This document shows, in pieces, positions 45,801 through 55,370 of a stretch of DNA of 55,421 nt. Position numbers and translations under genes: made by a program. The stretch spans positions 1 through 55,421 of the forward strand of contig JACOUC010000015.1 in the NCBI GenBank assembly GCA_016178055.1, in the 5' to 3' direction. Source of the DNA: Chlamydiota bacterium. GTDB lineage: Bacteria > Auribacterota > JACPWU01. How positions within the stretch are numbered: the first letter of the stretch is position 1; every line of letters begins with the position of its first letter. The notes under the pieces are model-generated. The model searched no databases and was not told where the DNA came from. It worked only from the letters and a program-made list of their open reading frames with translations.

Positions 45801-46297
45801 TTATGATGGGAGGAATTTTAAGTAAGGTGCAATTAAAGACTACAAAGCGAGGGGATCGGATGGCCATCCTCTTTTTTGAGGATTTAGAAGGAATGACGGA
45901 GATGGTCGTTTATCCAAAAGTTTTTGAAAAAATTCGTTCTCTCGTTCAGGAAGACCAGATTTGTTTTATTGAAGGTAAAGTAGAATTAAGAGATGATACT
46001 CCCAAAGTGGTGGTCAATGAAATGACTCACTTAAATGAAGCGCTGAAAGTTTACATAAAATCAATTGACATTCAAATGAAGGCGGGTGAAATAAAATCAG
46101 AAGATTTAGATCAGCTTTATAAAGAGCTTTTAGGAGAGAAGGGGGATTGCCCCGTCACGATTCAGTTTTTATTTCCGGAAGGAAGCAAGATCACGATGGC
46201 AACCTCTCCCAAATTTAAGATTAAACCTTCCCTCGAAGTCATTCAGCGTTTGAAGGAGATGTTTGGCGATCATGCAGTTGTTGTAAAAAAATTTTGA
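42866..46297 (+). CDS. dnaE: DNA polymerase III alpha subunit
   Basis: A 1,143-residue C-family replicative polymerase. The PHP domain is at the N-terminus (FVHLHVHSEYSILDGA, then TDHGNLFG). Palm motifs are GPGRGSAAGS and PDIDIDFCDERR with the catalytic Asp residues; LYRPGPMHMVEDFI, GYGFNKSHSAAYAVIAY and an OB-fold region (about 960-1060) follow. Length and domain order fit DnaE1. It lies between guaA and purB, outside any replication cluster. It overlaps the next open frame by 4 nt. Confidence 0.97.
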   Translation: MKPEFVHLHVHSEYSILDGACRHEELIQQVKALGMNAVAQTDHGNLFGAIEFYEQARENGIKPIIGCEIYVSPGSRFDKKSHNIKEASYHLTVLAENEEGYQNLLKLSTMAYLEGFYYRPRVDKEILAKHSKGLIGLSGCLKGEANFLYTQGLEKEGREALHQYQDIFGKGNFYLELMDHEIADQKKVNRWLLEESRRQNIPSIVTNDCHYVWQEDHDSHDILLCIQTGNVLQDQNRLRFHNDQFFLKSPEEMWKKFEEVPEALKATCAIAEKCHLEFDFHKMHLPQFVPPLGMTQSEYLHQLCDKGIQRRYGKATQEIFERVKFELATIETMNFVSYFLIVSDFIHFAKNNDIPVGPGRGSAAGSIVAYLLEITDIDPLSYGLIFERFLNPSRISMPDIDIDFCDERRSEVINYVAQKYGAQNVAQIITFGTMGAKAVIRDVGRVMGRPYPEVDRIAKLIPFGPKITLKDALAIEPEFKKRYEEEAEVREIIDQAFRLEGMVRNVSIHAAGIVISERPLTEFVPLYKGTNGDVTTQYPMEAIEKIGLLKMDFLGLKTLTVIHDTLKIIERTQNKIIDVNAIPLDDPKTFTLLNQANTVGVFQLESGGMRDLAKRMGMDRLEDLIALIALYRPGPMHMVEDFIARKHGKVKVQYDHPLLEQILKDTYGIMLYQEQVMTVAKVMANFTLAQADNLRKIMGKKIEHQMKEQKNIFIEGALANKIQKNIAERVFDLMAYFAGYGFNKSHSAAYAVIAYRTAYLKANDPVEYMTALLSTEMSNTDKLVRYINECRDMGIHIEPPDVNESFQKFTVVGKNIRFGLAAIKNIGEAVVQLIILEREKNGKFLSFHDFLDRIDSKVSNRKVLESLIKCGAFDSFKVRRSQLMAVLDLSLEVSLRTRQDQIKGQSNLFEFFNEPPFKGQSIPFPDLPEWEEDKILTFEKELLGFYVTGHPLTRFTNLLKLFRTHTSVTLSECKDGDEIMMGGILSKVQLKTTKRGDRMAILFFEDLEGMTEMVVYPKVFEKIRSLVQEDQICFIEGKVELRDDTPKVVVNEMTHLNEALKVYIKSIDIQMKAGEIKSEDLDQLYKELLGEKGDCPVTIQFLFPEGSKITMATSPKFKIKPSLEVIQRLKEMFGDHAVVVKKF

Positions 46298-46323
46298 ACT
46301 GTATTGTGAATGGAGGTAGTTTT

Positions 46324-47616
46324 ATGATTGAACGATACTCAACTCCAGAAATGGTCAATCATTGGAGTGAAGAAAAAAAATTAGCTTTATGGCTTAAAAT
46401 TGAACTTTTGGCTTTAGAATCAATGGTGAAATTAGGAAAAGTTCCAAAATCTGATTTTGAAAAGATCAAAAAAGGGGCCCATTTTCATCTTAAACGCGTT
46501 AGTGAGATTGAAAAGAGTGTTGAGCATGATGTGATTGCATTCTTAACAAATCTTTCTGAAAATATCGGTTCTTCAGCCCGCTTTATTCATTTTGGGCTTA
46601 CTTCTTCAGATGTTCTTGATACCTCCTTGGCTGTTTTAATGGTTGATGCAATGGATATTCTGATCAAGGACTTTGACGTGTTAGTCCAGGTGATGAAGGA
46701 GAAGGCCGTTCAATATAAGCATACCTTGATGATGGGGCGTTCTCATGGAGTTCATGCGGAACCCACCACACTCGGTTTAAAATTAGCCCTTTTTCTAGAT
46801 GAGCTTTATCGAAATAGGGAGCGATTAACCTCTGCAAAAAAAATCATCGGTTTTGGAAAAATTTCAGGAGCGGTTGGAACCCACGCCCATGTAGATCTTC
46901 AGGTTGAGGAATATGTATGTAAAAAATTAAATTTAATGCCTGCGCCCGTGAGCAGTCAGATTATTCAACGAGATCGACATGCCCAGTATATCAGTGCCCT
47001 TGCAATTTTCGGCTCTTCTTTAGAAAAATTTGCTCTTGAAATTCGTAATTTGCAAAGAACCGAGATTCAAGAGATCGAAGAGGGATTTGGAAAGGAACAA
47101 AAAGGGTCCTCTGCGATGCCGCACAAGCGTAATCCCATTACCTGTGAGAGAATTTGTGGTCTGGCGAGGGTTTTAAGAGGCTATGCAGTGGCTGCCATGG
47201 AAAATGTGGCTCTCTGGCATGAGCGTGATATGACTCACTCTTCTGTTGAACGAATTATCATTCCAGATGCAACGACGCTCATTCACACTATGATTCGCCT
47301 TACAGTACGTGTTTTCCAAAATATGGTTGTCTATCCTCAAAATATGATGAGAAATATAGGGTTAACTCAAGGAGCTGTTTTTTCTCAGCGCTTGCTTTTG
47401 GAGCTGATTCAAAAAGGGAAGACACGGGAAGAAGCCTATCGAATCGTGCAGAGGGTGTCTTTAAAGGCGTGGGATGAAAAGAAAAATCTCAAAGAATCCC
47501 TTTTGGGCGATAAAGAATTTTTAAAACTGATCGATTCAAAAAGGATCGAAGCATGTTTTGACTTAAAGTATCATCTCAAACATGTGGATGATGTATTTAA
47601 GCGATTGGGACTATAA
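46324..47616 (+). CDS. purB: Adenylosuccinate lyase
   Basis: A 430-residue fumarase-superfamily enzyme acting twice in purine synthesis (SAICAR and adenylosuccinate cleavage). It starts MIERYSTPEMVNHWSEEKK, has MGRSHGVHAEPTTLGLK with the catalytic His and the signature GSSAMPHKRNPITCE. A GGAGGT 7 nt upstream fixes ATG 46324 over the longer frame from 46294. It matches the short B. subtilis-like form. Confidence 0.97.
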   Translation: MIERYSTPEMVNHWSEEKKLALWLKIELLALESMVKLGKVPKSDFEKIKKGAHFHLKRVSEIEKSVEHDVIAFLTNLSENIGSSARFIHFGLTSSDVLDTSLAVLMVDAMDILIKDFDVLVQVMKEKAVQYKHTLMMGRSHGVHAEPTTLGLKLALFLDELYRNRERLTSAKKIIGFGKISGAVGTHAHVDLQVEEYVCKKLNLMPAPVSSQIIQRDRHAQYISALAIFGSSLEKFALEIRNLQRTEIQEIEEGFGKEQKGSSAMPHKRNPITCERICGLARVLRGYAVAAMENVALWHERDMTHSSVERIIIPDATTLIHTMIRLTVRVFQNMVVYPQNMMRNIGLTQGAVFSQRLLLELIQKGKTREEAYRIVQRVSLKAWDEKKNLKESLLGDKEFLKLIDSKRIEACFDLKYHLKHVDDVFKRLGL

Positions 47617-47628
47617 AGGAAAATGATC

Positions 47629-49287
47629 ATGCTAAAACGTCTTTTTATTAAAAATATTGCCTTGATTGAAGAATTGGAAGTTGAGTGGGGAAAGGGTTTT
47701 AATGCCCTTACAGGGGAAACAGGGGCTGGGAAATCCATCACGGTAGGCGCCTTGCTTTTAATTTTGGGAGAGAAGGCCTCCTCGGATTGGGTGAGGGAAG
47801 GGGAGACCCGTGGTTGGGTCGAAGCCTCTTTCGAGGTTTCAAATGACTCAGAAATTTGGGGTCTTTTATCCGAACAAGGGTTAGAGACCGATTCAGGAGA
47901 GTTGGTGATCCGCCGCGAGGTGTCCTCGGATGGAAAATCAAGGGCGTTTGTCAGCGGATCTCAAGTGAATATCTCCTTTTTAAAGAGTATGGGAGAGTGT
48001 TTAATTGATCTTCATGGTCAGCACGCACATCAGTCCCTTTTAAAGCCTCATCGTCAGATGGAGTTTGTGGATCTTTTGGGAAATTTAATGGATCAACGTA
48101 AAAAGATGAAGGAAAGTTACACGCGTCTTCAAAATCTTTTAGAACAAAAAAAAGGTCTTGAAATGATTTTTCAGGATAGAGAAAAACAATTAGATTTTTT
48201 GCGGTATCAGGAAAAAGAAATAAAGGCCTTAAATTATCAACCGAGTGAGGAGGTTGCTTTAGAGGACGAGGCAAAAATTCTTTCTCATCACGAAAGAATT
48301 AAAGCTTTGGTTCAAAGTTTAGAAAATACCTTATCCGAATCAAATCCTTCATTACGGGATCTTTTTTCAAAATTGGTTTTGGACCTTAAAGCGATTGCCG
48401 AGTTTGATTCTTCTTTGATTCCAGAAATATCTTCTCTTGAAAATTTACATTATGCCGTCGATGGGATTCAAAGCCTGATTCGGGAAAAATTTCGAGTCAT
48501 GGATTATGATCCTGAGCGGTTAGAGTTTATTGAGGAAAGACTTCTTGAAATTCAAAGGCTAAAAAAGAAGTATGGGGATGATTTAGAAAAAATTCTTTTG
48601 GAAATTCAGGAGAAACTTTCTTCGCTTGAAAGGGGAGAAGAAAAATTGGAAGAAATTTCAGCGGCTTATAAAAATGAAGAAAAATTCTATTATGAAAATG
48701 CAGATCGTCTCACGCAGCAAAGAAAGCATCAGAGCCAAAAACTTGCTCTCGGGATGGTGAAAGAGCTGGAAGTTTTAGGGATGAAGGCGGCGAGGTTTGA
48801 AGTGAGGGTAGAAGAGTCACGGATGATTGGCCCTGCCGGGAAAGATGAAATTTGTTTTTATATTTCGACCAATGCTGGAGAGTCTCCTAAACCTCTGGGT
48901 GAGATTGCATCAGGCGGAGAGCTTTCTCGAGTGATGCTGGCCATGAAGGCATTGTTAAGTGAAAAGTCCTTCGTTCCCGTTTTGGTTTTTGATGAAATTG
49001 ATGCCAATTTAGGAGGGACGAGTGCCCATCAAGTTGCGCACAAATTAAAGGATCTTTCTCGAAATCATCAAGTCATTGCCATTACCCATTTGGCTCAAAT
49101 TGCTGCCTGTGCAGATCAGCATTACGGTGTTGAGAAGGTTCAGTCTTCAAAGAGAGTGACCATTCAAATTCGTTCTTTAAATGCTCAAGATCGAGCCCGT
49201 GAGATTGCACGAATGTTGGGAGGAAATCAAACTTCTAAGATTGCCTTAACACATGCTCAAGAGCTCTTAAGTGTAGGGAAAAAGTAG
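47629..49287 (+). CDS. recN: DNA repair protein RecN
   Basis: A 552-residue SMC-like ATPase for double-strand-break repair. Walker A is ALTGETGAGKSI (about residue 30), followed by coiled coils (about 150-350); the C-terminal half has ASGGELSRVMLAMKALL (ABC signature), VLVFDEIDANLGG (Walker B) and VIAITHLAQIAA. Two ATGs (47623, 47629) are possible; MLKRLFIKNIALIEE and a better distance from AAAGGA favour the second. Confidence 0.95.
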   Translation: MLKRLFIKNIALIEELEVEWGKGFNALTGETGAGKSITVGALLLILGEKASSDWVREGETRGWVEASFEVSNDSEIWGLLSEQGLETDSGELVIRREVSSDGKSRAFVSGSQVNISFLKSMGECLIDLHGQHAHQSLLKPHRQMEFVDLLGNLMDQRKKMKESYTRLQNLLEQKKGLEMIFQDREKQLDFLRYQEKEIKALNYQPSEEVALEDEAKILSHHERIKALVQSLENTLSESNPSLRDLFSKLVLDLKAIAEFDSSLIPEISSLENLHYAVDGIQSLIREKFRVMDYDPERLEFIEERLLEIQRLKKKYGDDLEKILLEIQEKLSSLERGEEKLEEISAAYKNEEKFYYENADRLTQQRKHQSQKLALGMVKELEVLGMKAARFEVRVEESRMIGPAGKDEICFYISTNAGESPKPLGEIASGGELSRVMLAMKALLSEKSFVPVLVFDEIDANLGGTSAHQVAHKLKDLSRNHQVIAITHLAQIAACADQHYGVEKVQSSKRVTIQIRSLNAQDRAREIARMLGGNQTSKIALTHAQELLSVGKK

Positions 49288-49375
49288 TTAACGCTTCACT
49301 CTTTGTGAAGGTCTGATAGTATGGTTGAAACGATGATGGAAATTAATGCATCTATGTTCTCATAACTCCCCCCAA

Positions 49376-49422
49376 CCCCTCTTATCTTAAGAGGGGGGAA
49401 CCCTCCCCTTATATAAGGGGAG
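49376..49422. repeat. Double hairpin between recN and purS
   Basis: CCCCTCTTA-TCT-TAAGAGGGG (49376-49396) is followed by the perfect 20-bp palindrome CTCCCCTTATATAAGGGGAG (49403-49422). The outer flanks (CTCCCCCCAACC, GGTTGGAGG-type words) are also complementary. No T-run follows directly, so it is more likely a repeat element than a simple terminator. Confidence 0.7.
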
Positions 49423-49501
49423 TTGGAGGGGTTATTTTCATCCACTGAGTGTCAAATGACTAAAGCTGAGCCATTTAGATTTTAAATTTCAAGGAGTTCA
49501 T

Positions 49502-49750
49502 ATGATCAAGGCAAAAATTGAAGTGACGCTTAAAAAAGGGGTTTCAGACCCGCAGGGGCTGACGGTTCAACATGCCCTAAAGACTTTGCAATATTCGGGT
49601 ATTCATGAAGTAAGGGTTGGAAAATATGTAGAGGTTTTTTTGGAGGCTCAGAATCCCGAAGAGGCAAAACCCAAAATCCAGTCCATTTGTGAAAAATTGT
49701 TGGTGAATCCGATCATTGAACAATATCGGTATGAACTTGAGCTTTGTTAA
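49502..49750 (+). CDS. purS: Phosphoribosylformylglycinamidine synthase subunit PurS
   Basis: An 82-residue protein: KIEVTLKKGVSDPQGLTVQH, then LKTLQYSGIHEVRVGKYVEV and a C-terminal YELEL. PurS dimers bridge PurQ and small PurL in the three-part FGAM synthase. AAGGAG precedes the ATG. It is separated from purQ by a repeat element and a reverse TA pair, which is unusual because purSQL are normally contiguous. Confidence 0.95.
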   Translation: MIKAKIEVTLKKGVSDPQGLTVQHALKTLQYSGIHEVRVGKYVEVFLEAQNPEEAKPKIQSICEKLLVNPIIEQYRYELELC

Positions 49751-49767
49751 CGAAAATTAAAGGTAAT

Positions 49768-49952
49768 AGTTTAGTCCCGGGAACTGAGACGGTTTCTGAC
49801 GGGGCGCTCGGGCCGCCCACCGGCGGCCTGTCGCTCGACGGAGTCGCCCGCTCGGGCCGACTATTCGTCGGCCCACCGGGTCGCGGACGTCTCCAACGCC
49901 CGACAGAAACCGCCTCAGTTCCCTCGAGGGAGAATAGACTAAACTGTTGCAA
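49768..49952 (+). repeat. Structured multi-hairpin element, copy 2
   Basis: AGTTTAGTC (49768-49776) pairs with GACTAAACT; GGGAACTGAGACGGTTTCTG (49779-49798) pairs with 49904-49923 with one mismatch; a hairpin GGCCGCC-CACC-GGCGGCC (49811-49828) and GGGCCGAC-TATTC-GTCGGCCC (49854-49874) follow. Layout, loop TATTC and flanks match copy 1 while many stem bases differ in pairs. Confidence 0.85.
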
Positions 49953-50366
49953 TTAGAGCGGGTAAAGTTTCAGAAATTGGTCAGCAGTATAAATTGGAAT
50001 CCCTTGAAATTCTTTTAAAGTGAATAGATCGTGGTCTCCTGAAACGATACAATTTGCTTTTGCGGTTATTGCGCATTCAAGAATGCGGTTGTCCGGTGGG
50101 TCGTTTGAAATAACAGAGATTTTTTCTGTGGGGGAGACCATTTCACCTACCGAGATGAGTTCCGTCAATATGATTTCTGTTGCTTCTTCGGGATATTGAA
50201 ACTTATTTCCTTCAAGCACACCCCGGAGTTCTTGAATGAGAGGATGAGAAACGGCGATTGAGATTTTTCCCTTAATGGCCATTTCTAAAATCTTTTTTGG
50301 TTTTCCACCAAAAACGATGGCAGAGATGAGAATATTAGTATCTAAAACAACTTTAATGATACTCAA
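49953..50366 (-). CDS. PIN-domain toxin (VapC-like)
   Basis: A 137-residue PIN nuclease: VVLDTNILISAIVFGG with the first Asp, HPLIQELRGVL with the second acidic residue, NDPPDNRILECAITAKANCI and IVSGDHDLFTLKEF with the last ones. Complete and of normal length. It overlaps its antitoxin as ATGA. It belongs to the PIN_3 group (PilT-like TIGR00305 type). Confidence 0.9.
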   Translation of the reverse strand: MSIIKVVLDTNILISAIVFGGKPKKILEMAIKGKISIAVSHPLIQELRGVLEGNKFQYPEEATEIILTELISVGEMVSPTEKISVISNDPPDNRILECAITAKANCIVSGDHDLFTLKEFQGIPIYTADQFLKLYPL

Positions 50367-50614
50367 TGTGAGGATTTTCTCTTTTCACGAAATTGTTTGA
50401 TCGCCATTTCAATGTCCGATTCCTTTAGCTTTAAAGATCCCACTTGTTTTTTGCCAAAGGCAAAAATGGTTTTCCATTTGTTCTTTCGATCAATATAGGC
50501 TCGTGAAGCTTCACGTATTAATTCTGATCGGGTACGAGACTCATTCCGAGCCATTTTATCAATGAGAGAAAGAAGGTGATTTTGAAAAGAAATATTAACA
50601 GTTTTTGTCTTCAT
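50363..50614 (-). CDS. Ribbon-helix-helix antitoxin
   Basis: An 83-residue CopG/Arc-type antitoxin. The beta strand KTVNISFQNHLLSLIDKMA and helices SRTRSELIREASRAYI form the ribbon-helix-helix DNA-binding part; a charged C-terminal part (KESDIEMAIKQFREKRK) would bind the PIN toxin. The toxin start overlaps its stop. The pair points against the purine genes. Confidence 0.88.
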   Translation of the reverse strand: MKTKTVNISFQNHLLSLIDKMARNESRTRSELIREASRAYIDRKNKWKTIFAFGKKQVGSLKLKESDIEMAIKQFREKRKSSH

Positions 50615-50684
50615 AAGGCCTCATGTTTAAGTCCAAATTCATTATATACAAAGTTTGTATATTAATAAATAGAAAAATAATCAT

Positions 50685-50797
50685 CCCACCACCTGCTGTA
50701 CCACCAAAGTGGATCCGACTCTCTCCCACCTCTCGTACTGCCAAAAGCAGGTCCGCCTTGGGTGGACTGGTCCAAAGGGTCAACAGCAGGTGGTGGG
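50685..50797. repeat. 113-bp element with perfect 15-bp terminal inverted repeats
   Basis: CCCACCACCTGCTGT (50685-50699) and ACAGCAGGTGGTGGG (50783-50797) are perfect complements. Inside are further inverted blocks such as GTCCGCC-TTGG-GTGGAC. It lies between the TA pair and purQ and looks like a small non-autonomous insertion. Confidence 0.75.
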
Positions 50798-50855
50798 GTC
50801 ATTCCTTTAGTTGAATTTTATGATGTTCGATGCTAGCATGAAGCTCGTTTTTTGA

Positions 50856-50885
50856 ACTTCATGACAGGTGACTTCATGACAGGTG
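50856..50885 (+). repeat. 15-bp tandem duplication before purQ
   Basis: ACTTCATGACAGGTG occurs twice in direct contact, placing two extra in-frame ATGs (50861, 50876) before the purQ start. Confidence 0.85.
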
Positions 50886-50890
50886 GTGGG

Positions 50891-51589
50891 ATGAAATTTG
50901 CCGTTGTGGTTTTTCCAGGCTCGAATTGTGATGCAGACTGTTTTCATGTGATAAGTGAGGTCCTGCATGAAGAAGTTGAATATGTCTGGCATCAGGAGAC
51001 CGATGTTTCAAAATTTGATTGCGTCATTCTTCCAGGCGGATTTTCCTATGGAGATTATTTAAGGACGGGTGCCATTGCCCGTTTTTCTCCCGTGATGAAT
51101 GCTGTTCTTCAGTTTGCAAAAAAAGGTGGGCTTGTCCTAGGAATTTGCAATGGATTTCAAATTCTACTAGAGGCCGGGCTTCTTCCAGGTGCGATGCTTC
51201 GTAATAATTCTTTAAAATTTATTTGTAAATATATCCATATCCGCTCTGAAAATGTGAATACTCCTTTTAGCAATCAATGTAAAGTAGGTGAGTCTCTTAG
51301 AATTCCTATTGCCCATGGAGAAGGAAATTATTTTGTTGATGAAGCGACCCTTCAGAAAATGAAGCAAAAGGGTCAAATTGTTTTTAAGTATTGTGATGAG
51401 GCGGGGCATGTTACTCAAGAGTCTAATCCGAATGGATCTCTTGAAAATATTGCGGGGATTACGAATGAAGAAGGAAATGTGCTTGGAATGATGCCCCATC
51501 CAGAGCGAGCTTCGGAGCTTGTTTTAGGATCCATTGACGGGAAAAAAATATTTGAATCAGTGCTTCAGGGAATGGCTAAACATTTATGA
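50891..51589 (+). CDS. purQ: Phosphoribosylformylglycinamidine synthase subunit PurQ
   Basis: A 232-residue class I glutamine amidotransferase supplying ammonia to PurL. It starts [17 protein letters not shown], has [12 protein letters not shown], the nucleophile in [10 protein letters not shown], and MMPHPERA with the catalytic His. The frame is open to 50852 over the tandem duplication, but the family start and a G-rich site favour ATG 50891. Its stop overlaps purL (ATGA). Confidence 0.97.
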   Translation: MKFAVVVFPGSNCDADCFHVISEVLHEEVEYVWHQETDVSKFDCVILPGGFSYGDYLRTGAIARFSPVMNAVLQFAKKGGLVLGICNGFQILLEAGLLPGAMLRNNSLKFICKYIHIRSENVNTPFSNQCKVGESLRIPIAHGEGNYFVDEATLQKMKQKGQIVFKYCDEAGHVTQESNPNGSLENIAGITNEEGNVLGMMPHPERASELVLGSIDGKKIFESVLQGMAKHL

Positions 51590-53814
51590 CAAAACTAACC
51601 GCCCTTACTCCACAAATGATTACGCAGCATGGATTAACCCTTGAAGAATACGAGCGTGTAAAAATGCTTCTGGGGCGAGAGCCGAATTTTTTAGAATTGG
51701 GTCTTTTCTCGGTAATGTGGAGTGAACATTGTGGTTATAAAAATTCCAAACTGGAGCTCAAAAAACTTCCAACTCAAGGAAAGAAAATTCTCATTAAAGC
51801 AGGTGATGAAAATGCAGGGGCTATTGACATTGGAGATGGATGGTGTCTTGTTTTTAAAATGGAAAGCCATAACCATCCTTCTGCGATTGAGCCTTTTCAG
51901 GGCGCCGCAACGGGAGTGGGAGGGATTATTCGAGATATTTTTACCATGGGGGCTCGTCCAATTGCGCTCATGGATTCTCTGAGATTTGGGAGACTAGACG
52001 AACCCAAGTCACGGGCCCTTCTCAATGGAGTCGTTTCAGGAATTGCTCATTATGGAAATTGTATTGGAATTCCGACAGTAGGAGGTGAGGTCTATTTTGA
52101 AGAATGTTATTTAACCAACCCTCTGGTGAATGTTTTTTGTTTGGGCCTTGCCCGTCATTCTGAGCTTGTGAAAGGGAAAGCGGTCGGTATTGGAAATCCT
52201 GTGTTTTATGTGGGGGCTGCTACAGGGCGGGATGGAATTCACGGGGCTACGTTTGCCTCAGATGAATTAACCGAAACTTCTCATGAGGATCGACCCAGTG
52301 TTCAGACGGCGGACCCTTTTATGGAAAAACTTTTGGTGGAGGCTTGTCTGGAACTTTTTAAAAAACCTGAATGTGTCATTGGGGTCCAGGACATGGGAGC
52401 TGCAGGACTTACTTGTTCAACGTGTGAAACGGCCTCTCGTGGCAATTCTGGAATTGAAATTGATGTGTCGCTTGTCCCTCAAAGAGAAACCGGAATGAAT
52501 CCTTATGAAATTATGCTTTCTGAATCTCAGGAGCGCATGCTGGTGATTGTCCGAAAGGGGCATGAAAAAGAGGTTTTAAAGATTTTTGATAAATGGGGAC
52601 TTCATGCAGCCCAGATCGGTCATGTGACGGATACAGGTCATATGGTGGTAAAGGAAAAAGGTGTCGTTGTTGCAGATGTTCCTTCTAAGGCCTTAACGGA
52701 TGAGGCTCCTCTTTATGCAAGAGAGGCCCGAAGGCCGGCTTATCTTGATGAAATTAATCACTTAAGTGATGCAGGTCCTGAATTCGAAAATTATAGTGAG
52801 ACCCTCATTCAACTTTTAGGGGAGCCAACGCTCGCAAGCAAGCGCTGGATTTATGAACAGTACGACCACATGGTCATGACCAATACAGCTCTCCCTCCAG
52901 GATCCGATGCGGCTGTCTTTCGTTTGAAAGAGGCTGGAAAATGGATCGCCATGACCAGTGATTGCAATGGGCGGTATTGCTATTTGAATCCTTATCAGGG
53001 GGCGATGATGGCAGTTGCAGAGGCCGCTCGTAATTTAGTGGTTTCAGGGGCTCGACCTTTAGGCCTGACCGATTGTTTGAATTTTGGAAATCCGCTAAAG
53101 CCTGAAAATTTTTGGCAGCTTCGACAAGGCATTGAGGGTATTCGGGATGCCTGTCTTAAATTTGCAATTCCTGTGACCGGTGGAAATGTTAGTCTTTACA
53201 ATGAAAGTCCACAAGGTGCAGTTTATCCTACTCCAACCATTGGAATGGTGGGGCTTATTGAAGAAGAAAAACAGATTACGACTGCCTTCTTTAAGAATGA
53301 GGGCGATTTTATTTTTTTAACTGGAGGGTTTGGGAAAGGTTTAGGAGGAAGTGAATATTTGTGGAGAATTCGAAAGAATCATAAAGGTCCTCTCCCTTTT
53401 TTTGATATTGAAAAAGAGATGAGACTTCAAGATTTTATCAGTGAGGCTATTCGAAAAGGATGGGTGAAAAGTGCCCATGACTGCTCGGAGGGGGGATTAG
53501 CGGTTGCCCTTTCAGAATCCGCTATTGGAGGAGGAAAGGGGATTTCCTGTCAATGGGATGCTTCTCAAAATTTAAGAAGGGACGAAATGCTTTTTGGTGA
53601 ATCTCCTTCGCGGGTGGTCCTCTCCATCGATCGTCAAAATCAAGAAGCCATTTCAAAACTTGCAAGTGATTTTGATGTTGAGCTTTCAAAATTGGGAGAA
53701 GTTAAAAGTAAGGGCTTTCAAATATCTATTTCAAATTTTAAGGTCATAGATACGACTTTAGAAAAAATCGAGAAACCATGGAGAACCTCAATTGAATCAT
53801 GGATGAATCCATAA
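51586..53814 (+). CDS. purL: Phosphoribosylformylglycinamidine synthase subunit PurL (small type)
   Basis: A 742-residue AIRS-fold ATPase, the small form that needs PurS and Pur[33 protein letters not shown] and [13 protein letters not shown] mark the first half; [12 protein letters not shown] and [14 protein letters not shown] the second. Length is typical. It overlaps purQ by 4 nt and purF by 16 nt. Confidence 0.97.
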   Translation: MTKLTALTPQMITQHGLTLEEYERVKMLLGREPNFLELGLFSVMWSEHCGYKNSKLELKKLPTQGKKILIKAGDENAGAIDIGDGWCLVFKMESHNHPSAIEPFQGAATGVGGIIRDIFTMGARPIALMDSLRFGRLDEPKSRALLNGVVSGIAHYGNCIGIPTVGGEVYFEECYLTNPLVNVFCLGLARHSELVKGKAVGIGNPVFYVGAATGRDGIHGATFASDELTETSHEDRPSVQTADPFMEKLLVEACLELFKKPECVIGVQDMGAAGLTCSTCETASRGNSGIEIDVSLVPQRETGMNPYEIMLSESQERMLVIVRKGHEKEVLKIFDKWGLHAAQIGHVTDTGHMVVKEKGVVVADVPSKALTDEAPLYAREARRPAYLDEINHLSDAGPEFENYSETLIQLLGEPTLASKRWIYEQYDHMVMTNTALPPGSDAAVFRLKEAGKWIAMTSDCNGRYCYLNPYQGAMMAVAEAARNLVVSGARPLGLTDCLNFGNPLKPENFWQLRQGIEGIRDACLKFAIPVTGGNVSLYNESPQGAVYPTPTIGMVGLIEEEKQITTAFFKNEGDFIFLTGGFGKGLGGSEYLWRIRKNHKGPLPFFDIEKEMRLQDFISEAIRKGWVKSAHDCSEGGLAVALSESAIGGGKGISCQWDASQNLRRDEMLFGESPSRVVLSIDRQNQEAISKLASDFDVELSKLGEVKSKGFQISISNFKVIDTTLEKIEKPWRTSIESWMNP

Positions 53815-55247
53815 ACGAAGAAATTCAAGAAGAGAATTTGCGTCCGAAAGATGCTTGCGGTGTTTTCGGCGTTTTTGGTAATGACAATGCTTCTCATTTA
53901 ACTTATTTGGGTCTTTATGCTCTTCAGCATCGGGGTCAAGAATCGGCGGGGATTGTTGCAAGCGATGGAAAAACCCTTAAGGTTCATAAGGGCATGGGAC
54001 TGGTCGGAGAGGTCTTTGGTGAGAAGACGTTAAAGGCCCTTACGGGCTCGATTGCCATTGGCCATGTTCGCTATTCGACCACAGGTTCCAGCCTCATTGA
54101 AAATGCCCAGCCACTTCTCGTGAGCTGTTCCAAAGGGGATATTGCGATTGGGCATAATGGAAATTTGGTAAATGCTCGAGAACTTCGTGAAGAGCTTGAA
54201 CGGAAGGGATCTATTTTTCAGACAACCGTTGATAGTGAAATTTTTCTTCATTTAATTGCAAGATCTTCTCTCCCCTCTCGAGAAGAAGCTCTCATTGATG
54301 CCATCAAAAAAGTGCGAGGGGCTTATACCTTGGTCATTTTATGGGAAGACGAAATTATCGGGGTTCGAGATCCCAATGGGTTTAGACCTTTGTGTCTGGG
54401 AGAAAAGGACGGGGCTTATATTTTGGCCTCTGAGACCTGTGCGCTTGACTTGATTGGAGCCCGTTTTGTTCGAGATATTGAGCCAGGGGAAATTGTTTTC
54501 ATTGGGAAAAATATTTTGCGATCGATTAAACCCTTTGGCGAAAATCTTAAAACCTCCTTTTGCATTTTTGAAAATATTTATTTTTCCCGTCCGGACAGTT
54601 GGATAATGGGCCATAGCGTTCACTCCATTCGTAAACAACTTGGAGTGGAACTTGCTCGTGAACATGCTGTCGAGGCTGATGTTGTGATTCCTGTCCCTGA
54701 CTCTGGAAATTCTGCTGCTTTGGGATATTCTCAAGAATCTGGAATCCCGCTTGAAGTGGGTTTTATTCGAAACCATTATGTAGGCCGAACTTTCTTGCAA
54801 CCCAGTCAATTTGTACGTGATTTGGGGGTAACGATTAAATTAAATCCCATTAGAGAAGTCATTCAAGGAAAAAGAATTATTGTGATCGATGACTCTATTG
54901 TTCGTGGAACGACCAGCCGCTCCCGCGTCAGAATCTTGAGAGAATCAGGAGCGAAGGAAGTTCATGTAAGAATCAGCTGCCCTCCCCACGTAAGCCCCTG
55001 CTACTATGGGATCGATTTTCCCTCTTCGGAGGAATTGATCGCCTCCTCTCATAATCTCGATGAAATTCGAAATTATCTTGAGGCGGATAGTCTGGGCTAT
55101 CTGAGTCTGGAAGGAATGCTGAGAGCGATGCAGCATCTTAAAATTGGATTTTGCACCGCCTGCTACACCCGCGACTATCCCGTCCCCGTTTCTGAAGGGA
55201 CCAACAAATCCGTCATGGAACACAAGCGAAAGAGAATTATTTTATAG
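53799..55247 (+). CDS. purF: Amidophosphoribosyltransferase
   Basis: A 482-residue enzyme for the first step of purine synthesis. A propeptide of 19 residues precedes the nucleophile in DACGVFGVF (Cys20). [14 protein letters not shown] and the PRPP loop [14 protein letters not shown] are present. Cysteines in [20 protein letters not shown] and [11 protein letters not shown] match the four [4Fe-4S] ligands of the B. subtilis type. The start lies within purL, so translation is coupled. Confidence 0.97.
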   Translation: MDESINEEIQEENLRPKDACGVFGVFGNDNASHLTYLGLYALQHRGQESAGIVASDGKTLKVHKGMGLVGEVFGEKTLKALTGSIAIGHVRYSTTGSSLIENAQPLLVSCSKGDIAIGHNGNLVNARELREELERKGSIFQTTVDSEIFLHLIARSSLPSREEALIDAIKKVRGAYTLVILWEDEIIGVRDPNGFRPLCLGEKDGAYILASETCALDLIGARFVRDIEPGEIVFIGKNILRSIKPFGENLKTSFCIFENIYFSRPDSWIMGHSVHSIRKQLGVELAREHAVEADVVIPVPDSGNSAALGYSQESGIPLEVGFIRNHYVGRTFLQPSQFVRDLGVTIKLNPIREVIQGKRIIVIDDSIVRGTTSRSRVRILRESGAKEVHVRISCPPHVSPCYYGIDFPSSEELIASSHNLDEIRNYLEADSLGYLSLEGMLRAMQHLKIGFCTACYTRDYPVPVSEGTNKSVMEHKRKRIIL

Positions 55248-55287
55248 GAATAGGGGACGTGAGCTAATGCGAATTTTGGGTCAAACC

Positions 55288-55370
55288 GACAAAATTTGGT
55301 AGATAGGTGACAAAAATTGTAAGGCGAATGACAAAAATTGTCAGCGGGTGACCAAAATTTGGTAAGGTAA
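55288..55370. repeat. Array of four 20-21-bp palindromic units
   Basis: GACAAAATTTGGT, GACAAAAATTGTA, GACAAAAATTGTC and GACCAAAATTTGGT start at 55288, 55309, 55330 and 55350. Cores are near or perfect palindromes (CCAAAATTTGG, GACAAAAATTGTC). No gene is seen after purF to the edge. Confidence 0.7.

Noticed and set aside
49713-49956. Frames on both strands across the structured element at 49768
   Set aside because: They only translate a GC-rich palindrome; no ribosome sites or family likeness.
55288-55370. CRISPR array
   Set aside because: Units are 20-21 bp in direct contact without spacers and are themselves palindromic.
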